Shown: positions 1-8,212 of the stretch, piece by piece | Position numbering within the stretch: the stretch's first letter is position 1 | How the letters are laid out: each line of letters opens with the position of its first letter | Source: SZUA-368 sp028533045 | GTDB taxonomy: Bacteria > Spirochaetota > Spirochaetia > DSM-2461 | NCBI GenBank assembly: GCA_050031985.1 | Contig: JBNAIG010000029.1 | Span: 1 to 64,000, forward strand | Length of the DNA stretch: 64,000 bases | Direction of reading: 5' to 3' | The notes under the pieces: generated by a model | Database searches by the model: none | Told to the model about the DNA's origin: nothing | What the model saw: the letters and a program-made list of their open reading frames with translations, nothing else | Made by a program: the position numbers and the translations under genes

Positions 1-1
1 T

Positions 2-1207
2 TTTACATGGGATGACCCTGCTGATGCGGACTTTGCCACGGTGGAAATAACCTGGGAGCCCGACGGAGAAACAGCAGTAAGCCTTGATAAGGGAACAGGA
101 ACCTATACCGTTACGGGATTGGATAATTCGGAGGAGTATCTCTTCTCCTTTGTTTCCCTCGATATTTATGATAATCGATCAGAAGCGTTAAGTATAAGCT
201 GCCAACCCGATGGGGACGGTCCCGTCTCATATTCTCTGCTCTATTCAGCTGAAGATTTGTACAACATAAGAGACGACTTGAGCGCTTCCTACTATCTCAT
301 GAATGATATTGATCTTAGCGAATACTCCTCCTGGACTCCCATAGGGGATTATTCGAACTCCTTTACGGGAAACGTTGATGGTTGTGATTATAAAATAACA
401 AATCTTGTTATAGATAATTCAGATAGTTATCAGGGGCTTTTTGGTTTAGTTGAAGGTGATGCCACCATTAGTAATTTAACCATAGAAGACTGTTCCATAA
501 CCAGCAGTAACAGTTATGTTGGGGGAATGATGGGTAAGTATGTCGGGACATCGGATACGACCGATGGGGCGGGTATTTACAACTGTACAGTCTCTGGAAC
601 GGTTAGTGGCAGCATGTATGTAGGTGGTATCTGCGGCAATATGAGAAACGAAGATGGGAGCAGTTCCATTACCGTAAGCAATTGCCATGCCGATGTAGAT
701 GTTACAGCAACGTCCTATTTTAGCGGCGGTTTCTGCGGTCTTATAACTACTTCTTTTGATATCGATTCCTGTTCTTCCTCCGGTTCCGTAACGGGAACCA
801 ATTATTCGGGAGGTTTTACGAGTTCCATAACTACTTGTACTATTGAAAACAGCTTCTCAACCTCTGATGTTTCCGGTAAAACGCAAGTGGGTGGTTTCCT
901 GGGGAAAATTAGCGACACAAATCCAAATAATTGTTATTCCACAGGAGATGTAACAAATACGGATGTTGATACGACCACTGACATTGGTGGTTTTATTGGT
1001 TTCATAGTTGATGATGAAGAAACTAGCAACTGTTTCTATTCCGGCACACTGGCAAACGGTATGGAAGACAACGGATTGGGAACTCGTAAAACCGAAGAAG
1101 AAATGCAAGTGGAATCAACCTTTACCGGTTACGATTTTACAACCATATGGGGATTAGATTCGGATATAAACGACGGATTCCCTTACTTGAGAGCAAGATA
1201 TGAGTAA
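2..1207 (+). CDS. Surface protein with FN3 and GLUG repeats (5' partial)
   Basis: The frame is open to the window edge, so the N-terminus and any signal peptide lie upstream; the GTG at 41 is probably internal. The first ~70 residues look like the end of a fibronectin type III domain ('YTVTGLDNSEEYLFSF'). From about base 240 there are GLUG-type repeats: a 'YYLMNDIDLSEY...WTPIG' opening, then recurring 'GLFG', 'VGGMMG', 'SGGFCG' and 'VGGFLG' turns, each followed by strands with a Cys or Ser and a Gly such as 'CSSSGSVTG' and 'CYSTGDVTN'. Such repeats occur in secreted or adhesin-like bacterial proteins, so an extracellular binding role is inferred. No C-terminal anchor is visible. The stop overlaps the next start (ATGAGTAA), so the two genes are probably translationally coupled. 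Confidence 0.75.
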   Translation, partial: FTWDDPADADFATVEITWEPDGETAVSLDKGTGTYTVTGLDNSEEYLFSFVSLDIYDNRSEALSISCQPDGDGPVSYSLLYSAEDLYNIRDDLSASYYLMNDIDLSEYSSWTPIGDYSNSFTGNVDGCDYKITNLVIDNSDSYQGLFGLVEGDATISNLTIEDCSITSSNSYVGGMMGKYVGTSDTTDGAGIYNCTVSGTVSGSMYVGGICGNMRNEDGSSSITVSNCHADVDVTATSYFSGGFCGLITTSFDIDSCSSSGSVTGTNYSGGFTSSITTCTIENSFSTSDVSGKTQVGGFLGKISDTNPNNCYSTGDVTNTDVDTTTDIGGFIGFIVDDEETSNCFYSGTLANGMEDNGLGTRKTEEEMQVESTFTGYDFTTIWGLDSDINDGFPYLRARYE

Positions 1208-2696
1208 GCGTTTTATATTAGGAGTAATTGATTATATGATTAGATGTAAAAAAGATTTTATAGATGTGGAAGTGGCCCGTAACAGAAAGCTTATTTTGGT
1301 TATATGTTTTCTTTTTATTTCCATTTTCTTATATGGAACCGATGTGCCCCAGCCAGAGGGGGAAACCGCAAATAAAGGGGGGACCGAATCAGTTTTGATC
1401 CCCAAACTTGAGGAGTTCTCTCTCCTGGGGTATCCCTGTGAAATTGTATCACTAAAAGGTGATAGATCGGGTTATGATTTTGAAATTATAGGGAAAATCC
1501 CCGGATGTGGCACAATTTCCTCTGTGATTCCTGTTTTCAAAACGACGAAAGACAGCGCCCTTTTTATAGGTGAGATAGAACAGAAAAGTAATGAATCGGA
1601 AATTGATCTTTCTGAACCTATTGTTTATGAGGTTGTGGGGCCCGACGGGGAGCGGCAAAGCTATACCCTTAAGATTAAGAATCTGTCAAACTTTACCAGC
1701 GATTTGGAAATCAATGTACATCCCGCCTACAATACAGACTATGAAATGGTGAACATAGGAACCGACCTCGCTCTCTTTATGGGAGGAACGACAAAATGGG
1801 GGGAGTTGGGATTGGAATTTATGGGGGATTATTACCTTTTTAATGGGGAACATCATGATACGGATTTAACCGGTTATTGGCTAACCTTACGGGCCGTCCC
1901 AACATTCAGGTTTAATACTTCACCTAAGTGGGATGTTCATAGTGGATTGGGGTTTTCCTGGATTCAGTCTCCCTTTGAATATGGAACAACACAATTATAC
2001 AACAGGAGTGATACGGGCCTGTTTGCTCAATTAGATATCAATTATTACCTGCTTCCCTCATTAAGACTGGATTTTAGTTCTCAGATTGACCTTTTTACGG
2101 AATCCGATTGGGCCGATTCCTTTGATAGTTTAGACCATTGGTCTCCCTATATTAAAACGGGGCTAAAACCGACTCTTCTAAAAAAAGACTCTTTTTGGGA
2201 GTTGTTTTGCGGTATGTCCTGGCTCTATTACGGATATGATGGTTCCCAGATGAATACGGAAATCTCTATGGTTACGGTTGATGTGGGGGGACGGTTTAAG
2301 TTCAAAACCAGAAGAAAACCAAAACTAAAGCAAGAAATTCCCAATCCTTCTCCTGCCGAAACTTCGCCTGCCGAAAAGGATAGGGGCTTCCCCTGTTTGT
2401 ACTTTGAGGATGGTTCCAATCAGTTAACAGAAGAATCGATTCATGATCTTGAGGAAACAGCAAGAATCCTTTTAGAAAAGGCTGATATGTCAATTTCCCT
2501 GGAACTCCAAACGACTTTATTGGAAGACCCTGTTTTCTTAATGACCGAGGTAGAAAACAAAACAGAAGAAATTAAGAAACTCTTTGAAGAGAAGGGTATC
2601 TCCAGAGAGAGAATTATTACTTTTTCCGAGATTTCAATTATAGGTAGTGACGAAATGGAGGATAGATTTCGAGTGCAAGTTTTAGGTCTCGAATAA
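1200..2696 (+). CDS. Outer-membrane barrel with OmpA-like C-terminus
   Basis: A 498-residue protein with a hydrophobic signal-like segment at ~28-45 ('LILVICFLFISIFLYG'). The long charged stretch before it suggests the true start may be the ATG at 1236 or a GTG near 1268. Residues ~65-160 resemble a small extracytoplasmic beta-sandwich. Residues ~165-380 alternate aromatic strands and turns ('YWLTLRAVPTFRF', 'GLGFSWIQSPFEYG'), as in an outer-membrane beta-barrel. The last ~100 residues, after a Pro/Glu linker, have an OmpA-like pattern ('YFEDGSNQLTEESIHDLEE'), usually peptidoglycan-binding, though the key residues are not clearly conserved. The start overlaps the preceding surface-protein gene by 8 nt, so this may be its outer-membrane partner. 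Function beyond that is unknown. Confidence 0.65.
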   Translation: MSKRFILGVIDYMIRCKKDFIDVEVARNRKLILVICFLFISIFLYGTDVPQPEGETANKGGTESVLIPKLEEFSLLGYPCEIVSLKGDRSGYDFEIIGKIPGCGTISSVIPVFKTTKDSALFIGEIEQKSNESEIDLSEPIVYEVVGPDGERQSYTLKIKNLSNFTSDLEINVHPAYNTDYEMVNIGTDLALFMGGTTKWGELGLEFMGDYYLFNGEHHDTDLTGYWLTLRAVPTFRFNTSPKWDVHSGLGFSWIQSPFEYGTTQLYNRSDTGLFAQLDINYYLLPSLRLDFSSQIDLFTESDWADSFDSLDHWSPYIKTGLKPTLLKKDSFWELFCGMSWLYYGYDGSQMNTEISMVTVDVGGRFKFKTRRKPKLKQEIPNPSPAETSPAEKDRGFPCLYFEDGSNQLTEESIHDLEETARILLEKADMSISLELQTTLLEDPVFLMTEVENKTEEIKKLFEEKGISRERIITFSEISIIGSDEMEDRFRVQVLGLE

Positions 2697-2734
2697 TTTA
2701 AGAATAAACAATAAAGCTATTGTGGAATTTAAAA

Positions 2735-4303
2735 ATGAAAAGTATTACGTTAAAAATAGGTTTGATTTACATCATACTTACGGTTTTAAGTTTATCTATT
2801 TATACAGTAACAATATATATAGAACAAATAGGACTCTTGACAGAAAAGAGGGAGCTGGAGATAAGACTTCAGGCAGAGTTGTTAAATAATGAGTTGGAAG
2901 AATTAACCCAATACGGGTTCATTACGGATTCAAATAGTGAATTGACAAATGAAGAATTAATTCAGAATATTTCGGAAGCCCTTGCCGGGAAGATTGAATA
3001 TGATTTTATGATATTCAAGGAAAATGGTGATTCCCTCTATTCTTCTTCCGCAGAAACGACAGAAGGACGTTATAGTTTAATAGATATATCCGGAGCTATA
3101 GCTAATAGGGATTTGTTGAATCAAACCTATTTAACGATAGTCGATGACAAAAATAGTGCCAGCCTTTACTTTCCTTTTGAAATAAGGGGATCAGAGACAT
3201 TAATTATTTCTGTTTTTATCAACTTCACCGATATCGATGAGGATATAAAGGGGTTGTACAGGATAGTTTTTATGGTAATTCTCTTTGTTTTATTCTTGCA
3301 GTTCTTTTTTGGTTTCTTTTTTTATTCCTATGTTATAAGGCCGATCAAAGAGATAAATAAAACTAGTCAGCTCATTAAAACGGGTCAATACTCCTCCCGG
3401 GTTAGCCTTAAGAGAAAGGATGAACTTGGTCAGTTAAGCAATGCCTTTAACGAAATGGCCCAATCCATAGAAAAGGTTATTCTGGAACTGAATAATAAAA
3501 ATGAGGTCATGAAATTTGAATTGGATACGGCCGGCCGTGTTCAATCGGGGATTTATCCCAAGAGTAGACGAATAAAGAATATTGATGCCGCCATTTATCA
3601 TAAACCTCTGGAAGTCGTGAGCGGCGACTATCATGATGTTGTTAAAATTGATGAACATACCTACGGTTTTTTGATTGCCGATGTGTCAGGCCATGGGATT
3701 CCGGCGGCATTAATGACAATGCTTATTCAAAATACGTTTAAGAGAAAGCTTGCCAATCATAGAGATCCGGGAGATCTTTTCCACAACATAAATCAGGAGC
3801 TTGTTGATATGATGGAAGTCTTTTCCTGTTACTTCACGGCCTTCTTTTTTATTTTGGATTTTCGACAGAATAAAATTGTTTATATAAACGGAGGGCATCC
3901 GTCCATTTATATTCTAAGACATAAGGAAAAGCAATTAATTGAATTGAAGACAGACGGCCACATCCTTGGAGTTATGGATAACGGACCTGAATCCTATGTT
4001 TCCCAATCCCAGACAATTAAAGAAGGTGACCGTATCGTACTTTTTACTGATGGTATTGTGGAAGCGGTAAATACTAAAAACGAACCTTTTTCGCTTGAAC
4101 GTTTCATAGAATCAATATGGAGATATGCGGGAAAATCCTGTGAGGAGATGAAAGATTCTATTATTCATGAACTTGATGAGTTTATCGGGAAGGAAAAACG
4201 TAAAGACGATGAAACACTGATGATAATCGAAGTGAAGAAATTAAATAATACCTATTCTAAAGATAAATTGGGACTTCTTGAGAAGGCCGCAACTGTAAAA
4301 TAG
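2735..4303 (+). CDS. Membrane HAMP-SpoIIE serine phosphatase (RsbU-like)
   Basis: A sensor phosphatase. A first membrane helix ('IGLIYIILTVLSLSIYTVTI'), an extracytoplasmic domain of ~150 residues, a second helix ('FVLFLQFFFGFFFYSYV') and a HAMP linker ('RPIKEINKTSQLIKTGQY') precede a PP2C-type SpoIIE domain in the C-terminal half. The metal-binding acidic motifs are present: 'VSGDYHD', 'IADVSGHGIPAAL', 'LFTDGIVEA' and 'KDDETLMIIEV'. Family members dephosphorylate STAS-type anti-anti-sigma proteins in partner-switching signalling; no such partner is in this window. I chose ATG 2735; an in-frame TTG at 2720 has no better ribosome site. It lies 38 nt after the barrel gene and 17 nt before the TPR gene, consistent with an operon in which an envelope signal controls the phosphatase. 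Confidence 0.85.
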   Translation: MKSITLKIGLIYIILTVLSLSIYTVTIYIEQIGLLTEKRELEIRLQAELLNNELEELTQYGFITDSNSELTNEELIQNISEALAGKIEYDFMIFKENGDSLYSSSAETTEGRYSLIDISGAIANRDLLNQTYLTIVDDKNSASLYFPFEIRGSETLIISVFINFTDIDEDIKGLYRIVFMVILFVLFLQFFFGFFFYSYVIRPIKEINKTSQLIKTGQYSSRVSLKRKDELGQLSNAFNEMAQSIEKVILELNNKNEVMKFELDTAGRVQSGIYPKSRRIKNIDAAIYHKPLEVVSGDYHDVVKIDEHTYGFLIADVSGHGIPAALMTMLIQNTFKRKLANHRDPGDLFHNINQELVDMMEVFSCYFTAFFFILDFRQNKIVYINGGHPSIYILRHKEKQLIELKTDGHILGVMDNGPESYVSQSQTIKEGDRIVLFTDGIVEAVNTKNEPFSLERFIESIWRYAGKSCEEMKDSIIHELDEFIGKEKRKDDETLMIIEVKKLNNTYSKDKLGLLEKAATVK

Positions 4304-4320
4304 GTTTAGGAGAAAATACC

Positions 4321-6078
4321 TTGTTTTTAATAAAGAAAAATTTTCCCGAACTCGTTCTTATCCTTTTTGTTGTAGTAACTCTCTTTGCTATGTTTCTAAT
4401 TAATGACATTGTCACGGAACTAGGGTTTATCGAGTTGAAGATTAGACTTCATGCATACAATAAGGAGATTTCAAATACGAGTTATATTTCATTGGTTAAT
4501 AAGTTTAAAAATCAAATGGAGCTATATCAAAATAAAATCAATGAAGAAGAAATCGTTTTAGAAGAGAAGATTCTTGAAAGCAGTTCCGGTTGGGATGACG
4601 TGCAGATTAATTCGGATGACTCCAAGTATCAGCTAATAATACCTGCTGCAGCATATTCGGTCAATCTGATTCGAACGGCCATGGGGCGTTCTGAACTATT
4701 GGAGCGGAAAAAAGATGTTGCCGGTGATTATATAAACATGGCCTATTATTTCGAGAGAAATAAAATCTATTCCGAAGCAATACATAACTATGATCAGGCC
4801 TTAAAAGTTCTTGAAGAAGAGGATTTTAGAGAACCAATTGTAAAAATGCATAAAGTATATTGTAGTTCTCTTTCTGGTGATAATGAAAAAGCTATAGAGA
4901 TATGTGAAGGGATCATTAGGGAAAAGAGAAATAGTAATGTCACAGACGCCGCAAGTGTCTTGCTTCAATACCTAAGGAGTATAGAACACAATATTTCTGA
5001 AGTATGGGATTCTAATGCGGATGTTCTTGATAAGGGTATAAAATTCTATCAATTAATGGCATATGATGAAGCATTGGAAAGCCTGGCAGAGGCTGAACCG
5101 GATAATGAAGATGAGTTTTTGGAAATCCAGTACTATAAATCGAGAACTATGGAAGAGATGGGTAAGATTGATGATTCTTTGATTCTGTATCAAGATATCA
5201 TTTCTACCAATTATAAATCACCCTATGCTTCGGACTCTAATTTGAGAATCCTATCCCTGGCAGTTTCCCTTGATGATGGAGATTTATTGGAACTATCAAA
5301 GGAGAATAATAGGCTTATTCAGGATCTCAATTATTCAAGTATTTCAGATACCCTTTTTAAGCTTGATGAGCAGGATGAACAGCCTGTGATAGAGGATTTA
5401 ATCAAAACAACTTCATTTTCAGATGAGGATCTTGAGAGAATTGACCAAGTCTATATGGAAGAAATTGGAGAATCGGAAGCAAATATTGACTTCTTTCTTC
5501 AATCCAGTCTGGAAGATGAAGGCACTTTTCGTATCTCAAGTACTGGTTTTATCGATCATACATCGAAGAAGCTGGAAAAAGCGGAGAATGAACTGGTCAT
5601 AAGTCGATTGGATCTGGACCTGGAAAGATCTCAGTTAATTCAAAATGAGATAATTAAGCAAGAAATCGAAAAGCATAATCAAAATCTTATAAATCAGAAT
5701 AATAAAATACAATATGAATTAAATGACCTGACAGATAGGTATAGTGAAATTGAGGCTCTCTATTCTTCTCAAAATAGTCATCCGGTTGTTGAGGCAGAAG
5801 ACTCCCCGCCCGTAGGGACAAGAGTGACAGAAACGAATAGAGACGATGAGAATGTCATAATTACTCAACACAATTATGTCTATGATGATAAGGGGGAGAA
5901 AGTTCTTGAGTCCTATTCTGTGTACTATTATGATTTGGATAATAGGCTTTACAGGATAAATGAATATGATGATAAGAATAATATTGTGAATTACTATTTG
6001 GTTGAAAACGATGCTGACCTGGGAAGGGTGATCATAAGGAAGATTGATCGAAACGATAAAACTATTGTAATTGACTAG
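4321..6078 (+). CDS. Membrane-anchored TPR/coiled-coil protein
   Basis: Unrecognised as a named family. The TTG start is supported by AGGAG at 4308-4312, eight bases upstream. One N-terminal membrane helix (residues ~10-30, 'LVLILFVVVTLFAMFLI') is followed by a largely helical protein. TPR-like repeats span ~135-300 ('DYINMAYYFERNKIYSEAIH', 'EFLEIQYYKSRTMEEMGKID'). A long coiled coil rich in Glu, Gln and Asn spans ~415-480, then there is an acidic linker. A C-terminal beta-rich Tyr/Asp segment ('HNYVYDDKGEKVLESYSVYY') resembles short YD-like repeats. It is the last gene of the run that starts with the surface protein and probably scaffolds that envelope complex; this is inference from position and architecture only. 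Confidence 0.6.
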   Translation: MFLIKKNFPELVLILFVVVTLFAMFLINDIVTELGFIELKIRLHAYNKEISNTSYISLVNKFKNQMELYQNKINEEEIVLEEKILESSSGWDDVQINSDDSKYQLIIPAAAYSVNLIRTAMGRSELLERKKDVAGDYINMAYYFERNKIYSEAIHNYDQALKVLEEEDFREPIVKMHKVYCSSLSGDNEKAIEICEGIIREKRNSNVTDAASVLLQYLRSIEHNISEVWDSNADVLDKGIKFYQLMAYDEALESLAEAEPDNEDEFLEIQYYKSRTMEEMGKIDDSLILYQDIISTNYKSPYASDSNLRILSLAVSLDDGDLLELSKENNRLIQDLNYSSISDTLFKLDEQDEQPVIEDLIKTTSFSDEDLERIDQVYMEEIGESEANIDFFLQSSLEDEGTFRISSTGFIDHTSKKLEKAENELVISRLDLDLERSQLIQNEIIKQEIEKHNQNLINQNNKIQYELNDLTDRYSEIEALYSSQNSHPVVEAEDSPPVGTRVTETNRDDENVIITQHNYVYDDKGEKVLESYSVYYYDLDNRLYRINEYDDKNNIVNYYLVENDADLGRVIIRKIDRNDKTIVID

Positions 6079-6168
6079 CGGTCCTCGCCTAATTTAAATC
6101 AAGAAATCAAGGTGGCATAAACGATAGTACGCTATAATAGATTCTATAAAATAAACAGGGCAGGATAA

Positions 6169-6984
6169 ATGGATATTGTTGGGACGGGGCGTACGGCGAC
6201 TATTTATGATGTTGGTAATGGCAAGGTATTAAAGCTATTTAAATCATTCTGCGATAAGTCGTCCATTGAGAATGAGTTCCGCTTTGCTAAAACTGCTAAG
6301 GAGCATGGTATTCAGACGCCTGAGGCATACTCATTAGTAGAAGATGATAGGGGCGTGGGAATTTATTATGATAGGCTGGAAGGAATTGATTTAGGGGCCT
6401 CCCTTGGTAAGAATGTATTCCGGATAAAATCACTTGCCCAAAATGCGGCCAGCCTACTATGGTCGATTCATCAGATAGAAGATAAATCTGCCAATGATTG
6501 GCGTAAGGCTTTTTCGTCCAGACTGGAAACGGTAAAACAGCTGAATGATGTCGATAAAGGTCTTATTGCTGATTATATTCAGTCTTTACCTAAGGGATGC
6601 AAGTTGTGCCATGGAGACCTTCATGTAGAGAATTATCTTTATGATGGGGATCGATTATCCGTTATAGATTGGATGGGCGCACACTATGGACACCCCGCAG
6701 GGGACGTGGCGAGAGTGGTTCTGCTCATGTCTAGTCCTGTTATAGCAGCGGAAGCAGGAATATTTGAAAGGATAATTGTAAAGAGGATTCTGGGGCTCTA
6801 TAATAGAGCTTATATACATTCATATTTAGAATTGTCTGATATGAATTATGAACAGATAGAAGCCTTCAGATTACCTGTCGCAGCGCTTCGGTTGGCAGAA
6901 GAGGTTCCTTATGAGGAAGAATGGCTTAAATCGATAATAGGTCAAGAGATCAAACGTAGACATTTGTTAGTTGAGGAAGACTAG
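6169..6984 (+). CDS. Aminoglycoside/choline kinase-like phosphotransferase
   Basis: A 271-residue protein-kinase-fold enzyme of the APH/choline kinase superfamily. It has the Brenner motif 'HGDLHVENYL' from residue 148, with catalytic Asp150 and metal-binding Asn155, then 'VIDWMGAHYGHPAGDVARV', which carries the DFG-equivalent Asp. An N-terminal nucleotide-binding lobe is suggested by 'GTGRTATIYDVGNGKVLKLF'. The substrate cannot be told from sequence; this subgroup is usually annotated only as a putative kinase. A start with 'aggataa' just upstream is reasonable. A TATAAT at about 6132-6137 is a candidate -10 without a good -35, so the gene is probably transcribed separately from the preceding run. 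Confidence 0.75.
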   Translation: MDIVGTGRTATIYDVGNGKVLKLFKSFCDKSSIENEFRFAKTAKEHGIQTPEAYSLVEDDRGVGIYYDRLEGIDLGASLGKNVFRIKSLAQNAASLLWSIHQIEDKSANDWRKAFSSRLETVKQLNDVDKGLIADYIQSLPKGCKLCHGDLHVENYLYDGDRLSVIDWMGAHYGHPAGDVARVVLLMSSPVIAAEAGIFERIIVKRILGLYNRAYIHSYLELSDMNYEQIEAFRLPVAALRLAEEVPYEEEWLKSIIGQEIKRRHLLVEED

Positions 6985-7029
6985 GCCCTTAATATTCACT
7001 AATTGTTCATATACTTATTCCCCCAAAAG

Positions 7030-7057
7030 TTGTTTTTAGTAATAGATAATCTATATT
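7030..7057 (+). promoter_or_regulatory. Candidate promoter for esterase lipoprotein
   Basis: TTGTTT (7030-7035) and TATATT (7052-7057) are separated by 16 bases and precede the esterase start at 7084 by 26 bases. Seen by eye only. Confidence 0.4.
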
Positions 7058-7083
7058 ATTAGGTATTGGGAGAAGAGAGACTC

Positions 7084-7983
7084 ATGAAAAAAAACTTTAG
7101 ATCAATCTATGTCGTATTTGCCATTATAATTTCATTCCTTTTATTTCTTTCCGGCTGCGACTTAGCCTTAGATCCCCCGTATGTTTATGATCCCATCGAT
7201 GAAGATTTTGATGATGAGGACATGCCTTCCTACGAAACATATACCTATGAAGACGAGGACGGAACCTCCGGGAGTTACAGCCTTATGCTCCCCTGGAACT
7301 ATGATAAGGACTACAACTCCGATCGAAGCTATCCTATTCTGATTAATGTAAAATATATGAGTAGCTTTTTGGCGGGCGATTCGGACCTGATGCAGGACTA
7401 TCCCTGTTTTTGCCTGGACAATGTTTCTTATAATACCTGGTCCTACTCCCTTATCGCCGAGTTGGTGGAGACCTATAGAATCGATACGGATACCATCTAC
7501 CTGGTCGGTTTTTCCGCTGGCGGTTCCGGTTCCTATCCTTTAGCTTCAGGTTTGGAGTCCTATCAGGGGCTAACCGTGGCGGGAATCATCCGTTGTGCCG
7601 GGGGAAGCAATACTTCTTTGTCCGATGCTATTTCCAGTAAAACATCCGTTTGGTATCACGTGGGTTTGGCCGATTCCTATGACTATGGATATAGCGGTGA
7701 ATTAATAAGTGAAGATGCCGATAATGAGAACCGTATCTCCAACCAGGCCTATGAGTATGTGAAAGCCCTGGACTCCAGTGACGAGACCTACGAGTCGGTA
7801 AGCGTTGAAACTATCTCCGGTTATGAGTGTACCACCACTAGCTTAATCATGACCTATGATGATGTTAATATCTTCAAAAAAAGCCATTACACAGATATGG
7901 AGCACACCTGTTCTCCCGTTTATGCCAACGCGGATGTAGTACTTGAATGGCTCTTTAATCAGCATCTGTCCAATCGGGATTAA
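7084..7983 (+). CDS. Lipoprotein alpha/beta-hydrolase, carbohydrate-esterase-like
   Basis: I prefer ATG 7084 over the upstream TTG at 7066 because it follows 'gagaagagaga' and gives a clean lipoprotein signal peptide ending in LSGC (lipid Cys25). The mature protein starts with an acidic linker. The hydrolase domain holds the nucleophile elbow 'VGFSAGGSG' (Ser144), a later 'HVGLADSYD' in the usual place of the acid residue and 'DMEHTCSPVYA' with a candidate catalytic His near the C-terminus. This is the arrangement of LpqC/PHB-depolymerase and feruloyl/acetyl-xylan esterase relatives. Lying just upstream of three lipoprotein cellulases, it probably removes ester side groups from plant polysaccharide. 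The substrate is inferred from context. Confidence 0.65.
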   Translation: MKKNFRSIYVVFAIIISFLLFLSGCDLALDPPYVYDPIDEDFDDEDMPSYETYTYEDEDGTSGSYSLMLPWNYDKDYNSDRSYPILINVKYMSSFLAGDSDLMQDYPCFCLDNVSYNTWSYSLIAELVETYRIDTDTIYLVGFSAGGSGSYPLASGLESYQGLTVAGIIRCAGGSNTSLSDAISSKTSVWYHVGLADSYDYGYSGELISEDADNENRISNQAYEYVKALDSSDETYESVSVETISGYECTTTSLIMTYDDVNIFKKSHYTDMEHTCSPVYANADVVLEWLFNQHLSNRD

Positions 7984-8099
7984 AACGATTCCCGGGAGTC
8001 AGGCTCCCCCTTGGCTATAAATCCTTCGGACATAAGAAAAATCACAAAATCTTCGTTTATTCTCAATAAAAAGTACCAATTTAGCCAAATCATCCCCTA

Positions 8100-8145
8100 A
8101 GTTTAGAATCATTAATACTAAAAGTTTAGAATTAGTAATCCTAAA
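8100..8145 (+). repeat. Tandem 23-bp direct repeat, operator-like, upstream of GH9 gene
   Basis: Two adjacent 23-bp units (8100-8122 and 8123-8145) share the first eleven bases and the end CTAAA. Each unit is itself an interrupted palindrome, TTTAG-(11 nt)-CTAAA, and a third AGTT follows. The repeat ends 28 bp upstream of a TATAAT (8174-8179), so it would lie at about -40 to -85, the usual place for an activator or operator. A 23-bp period puts both units on about the same helical face. Confidence 0.55.
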
Positions 8146-8173
8146 AGTTGATAGGGGAGGGGGAGGGAGATTC

Positions 8174-8179
8174 TATAAT
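8174..8179 (+). promoter_or_regulatory. -10 element of GH9 promoter (weak -35)
   Basis: A perfect TATAAT sits 34 bases upstream of the GTG start. The only -35-like sequence, TTGATA (8148-8153), is 20 bases away, which is too far, and a G-rich purine tract fills the spacer. A poor -35 with repeats just upstream suggests an activator-dependent promoter. Confidence 0.45.
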
Positions 8180-8212
8180 ACTTATCACAAATCATCCTTT
8201 GGAGGTATTTAA

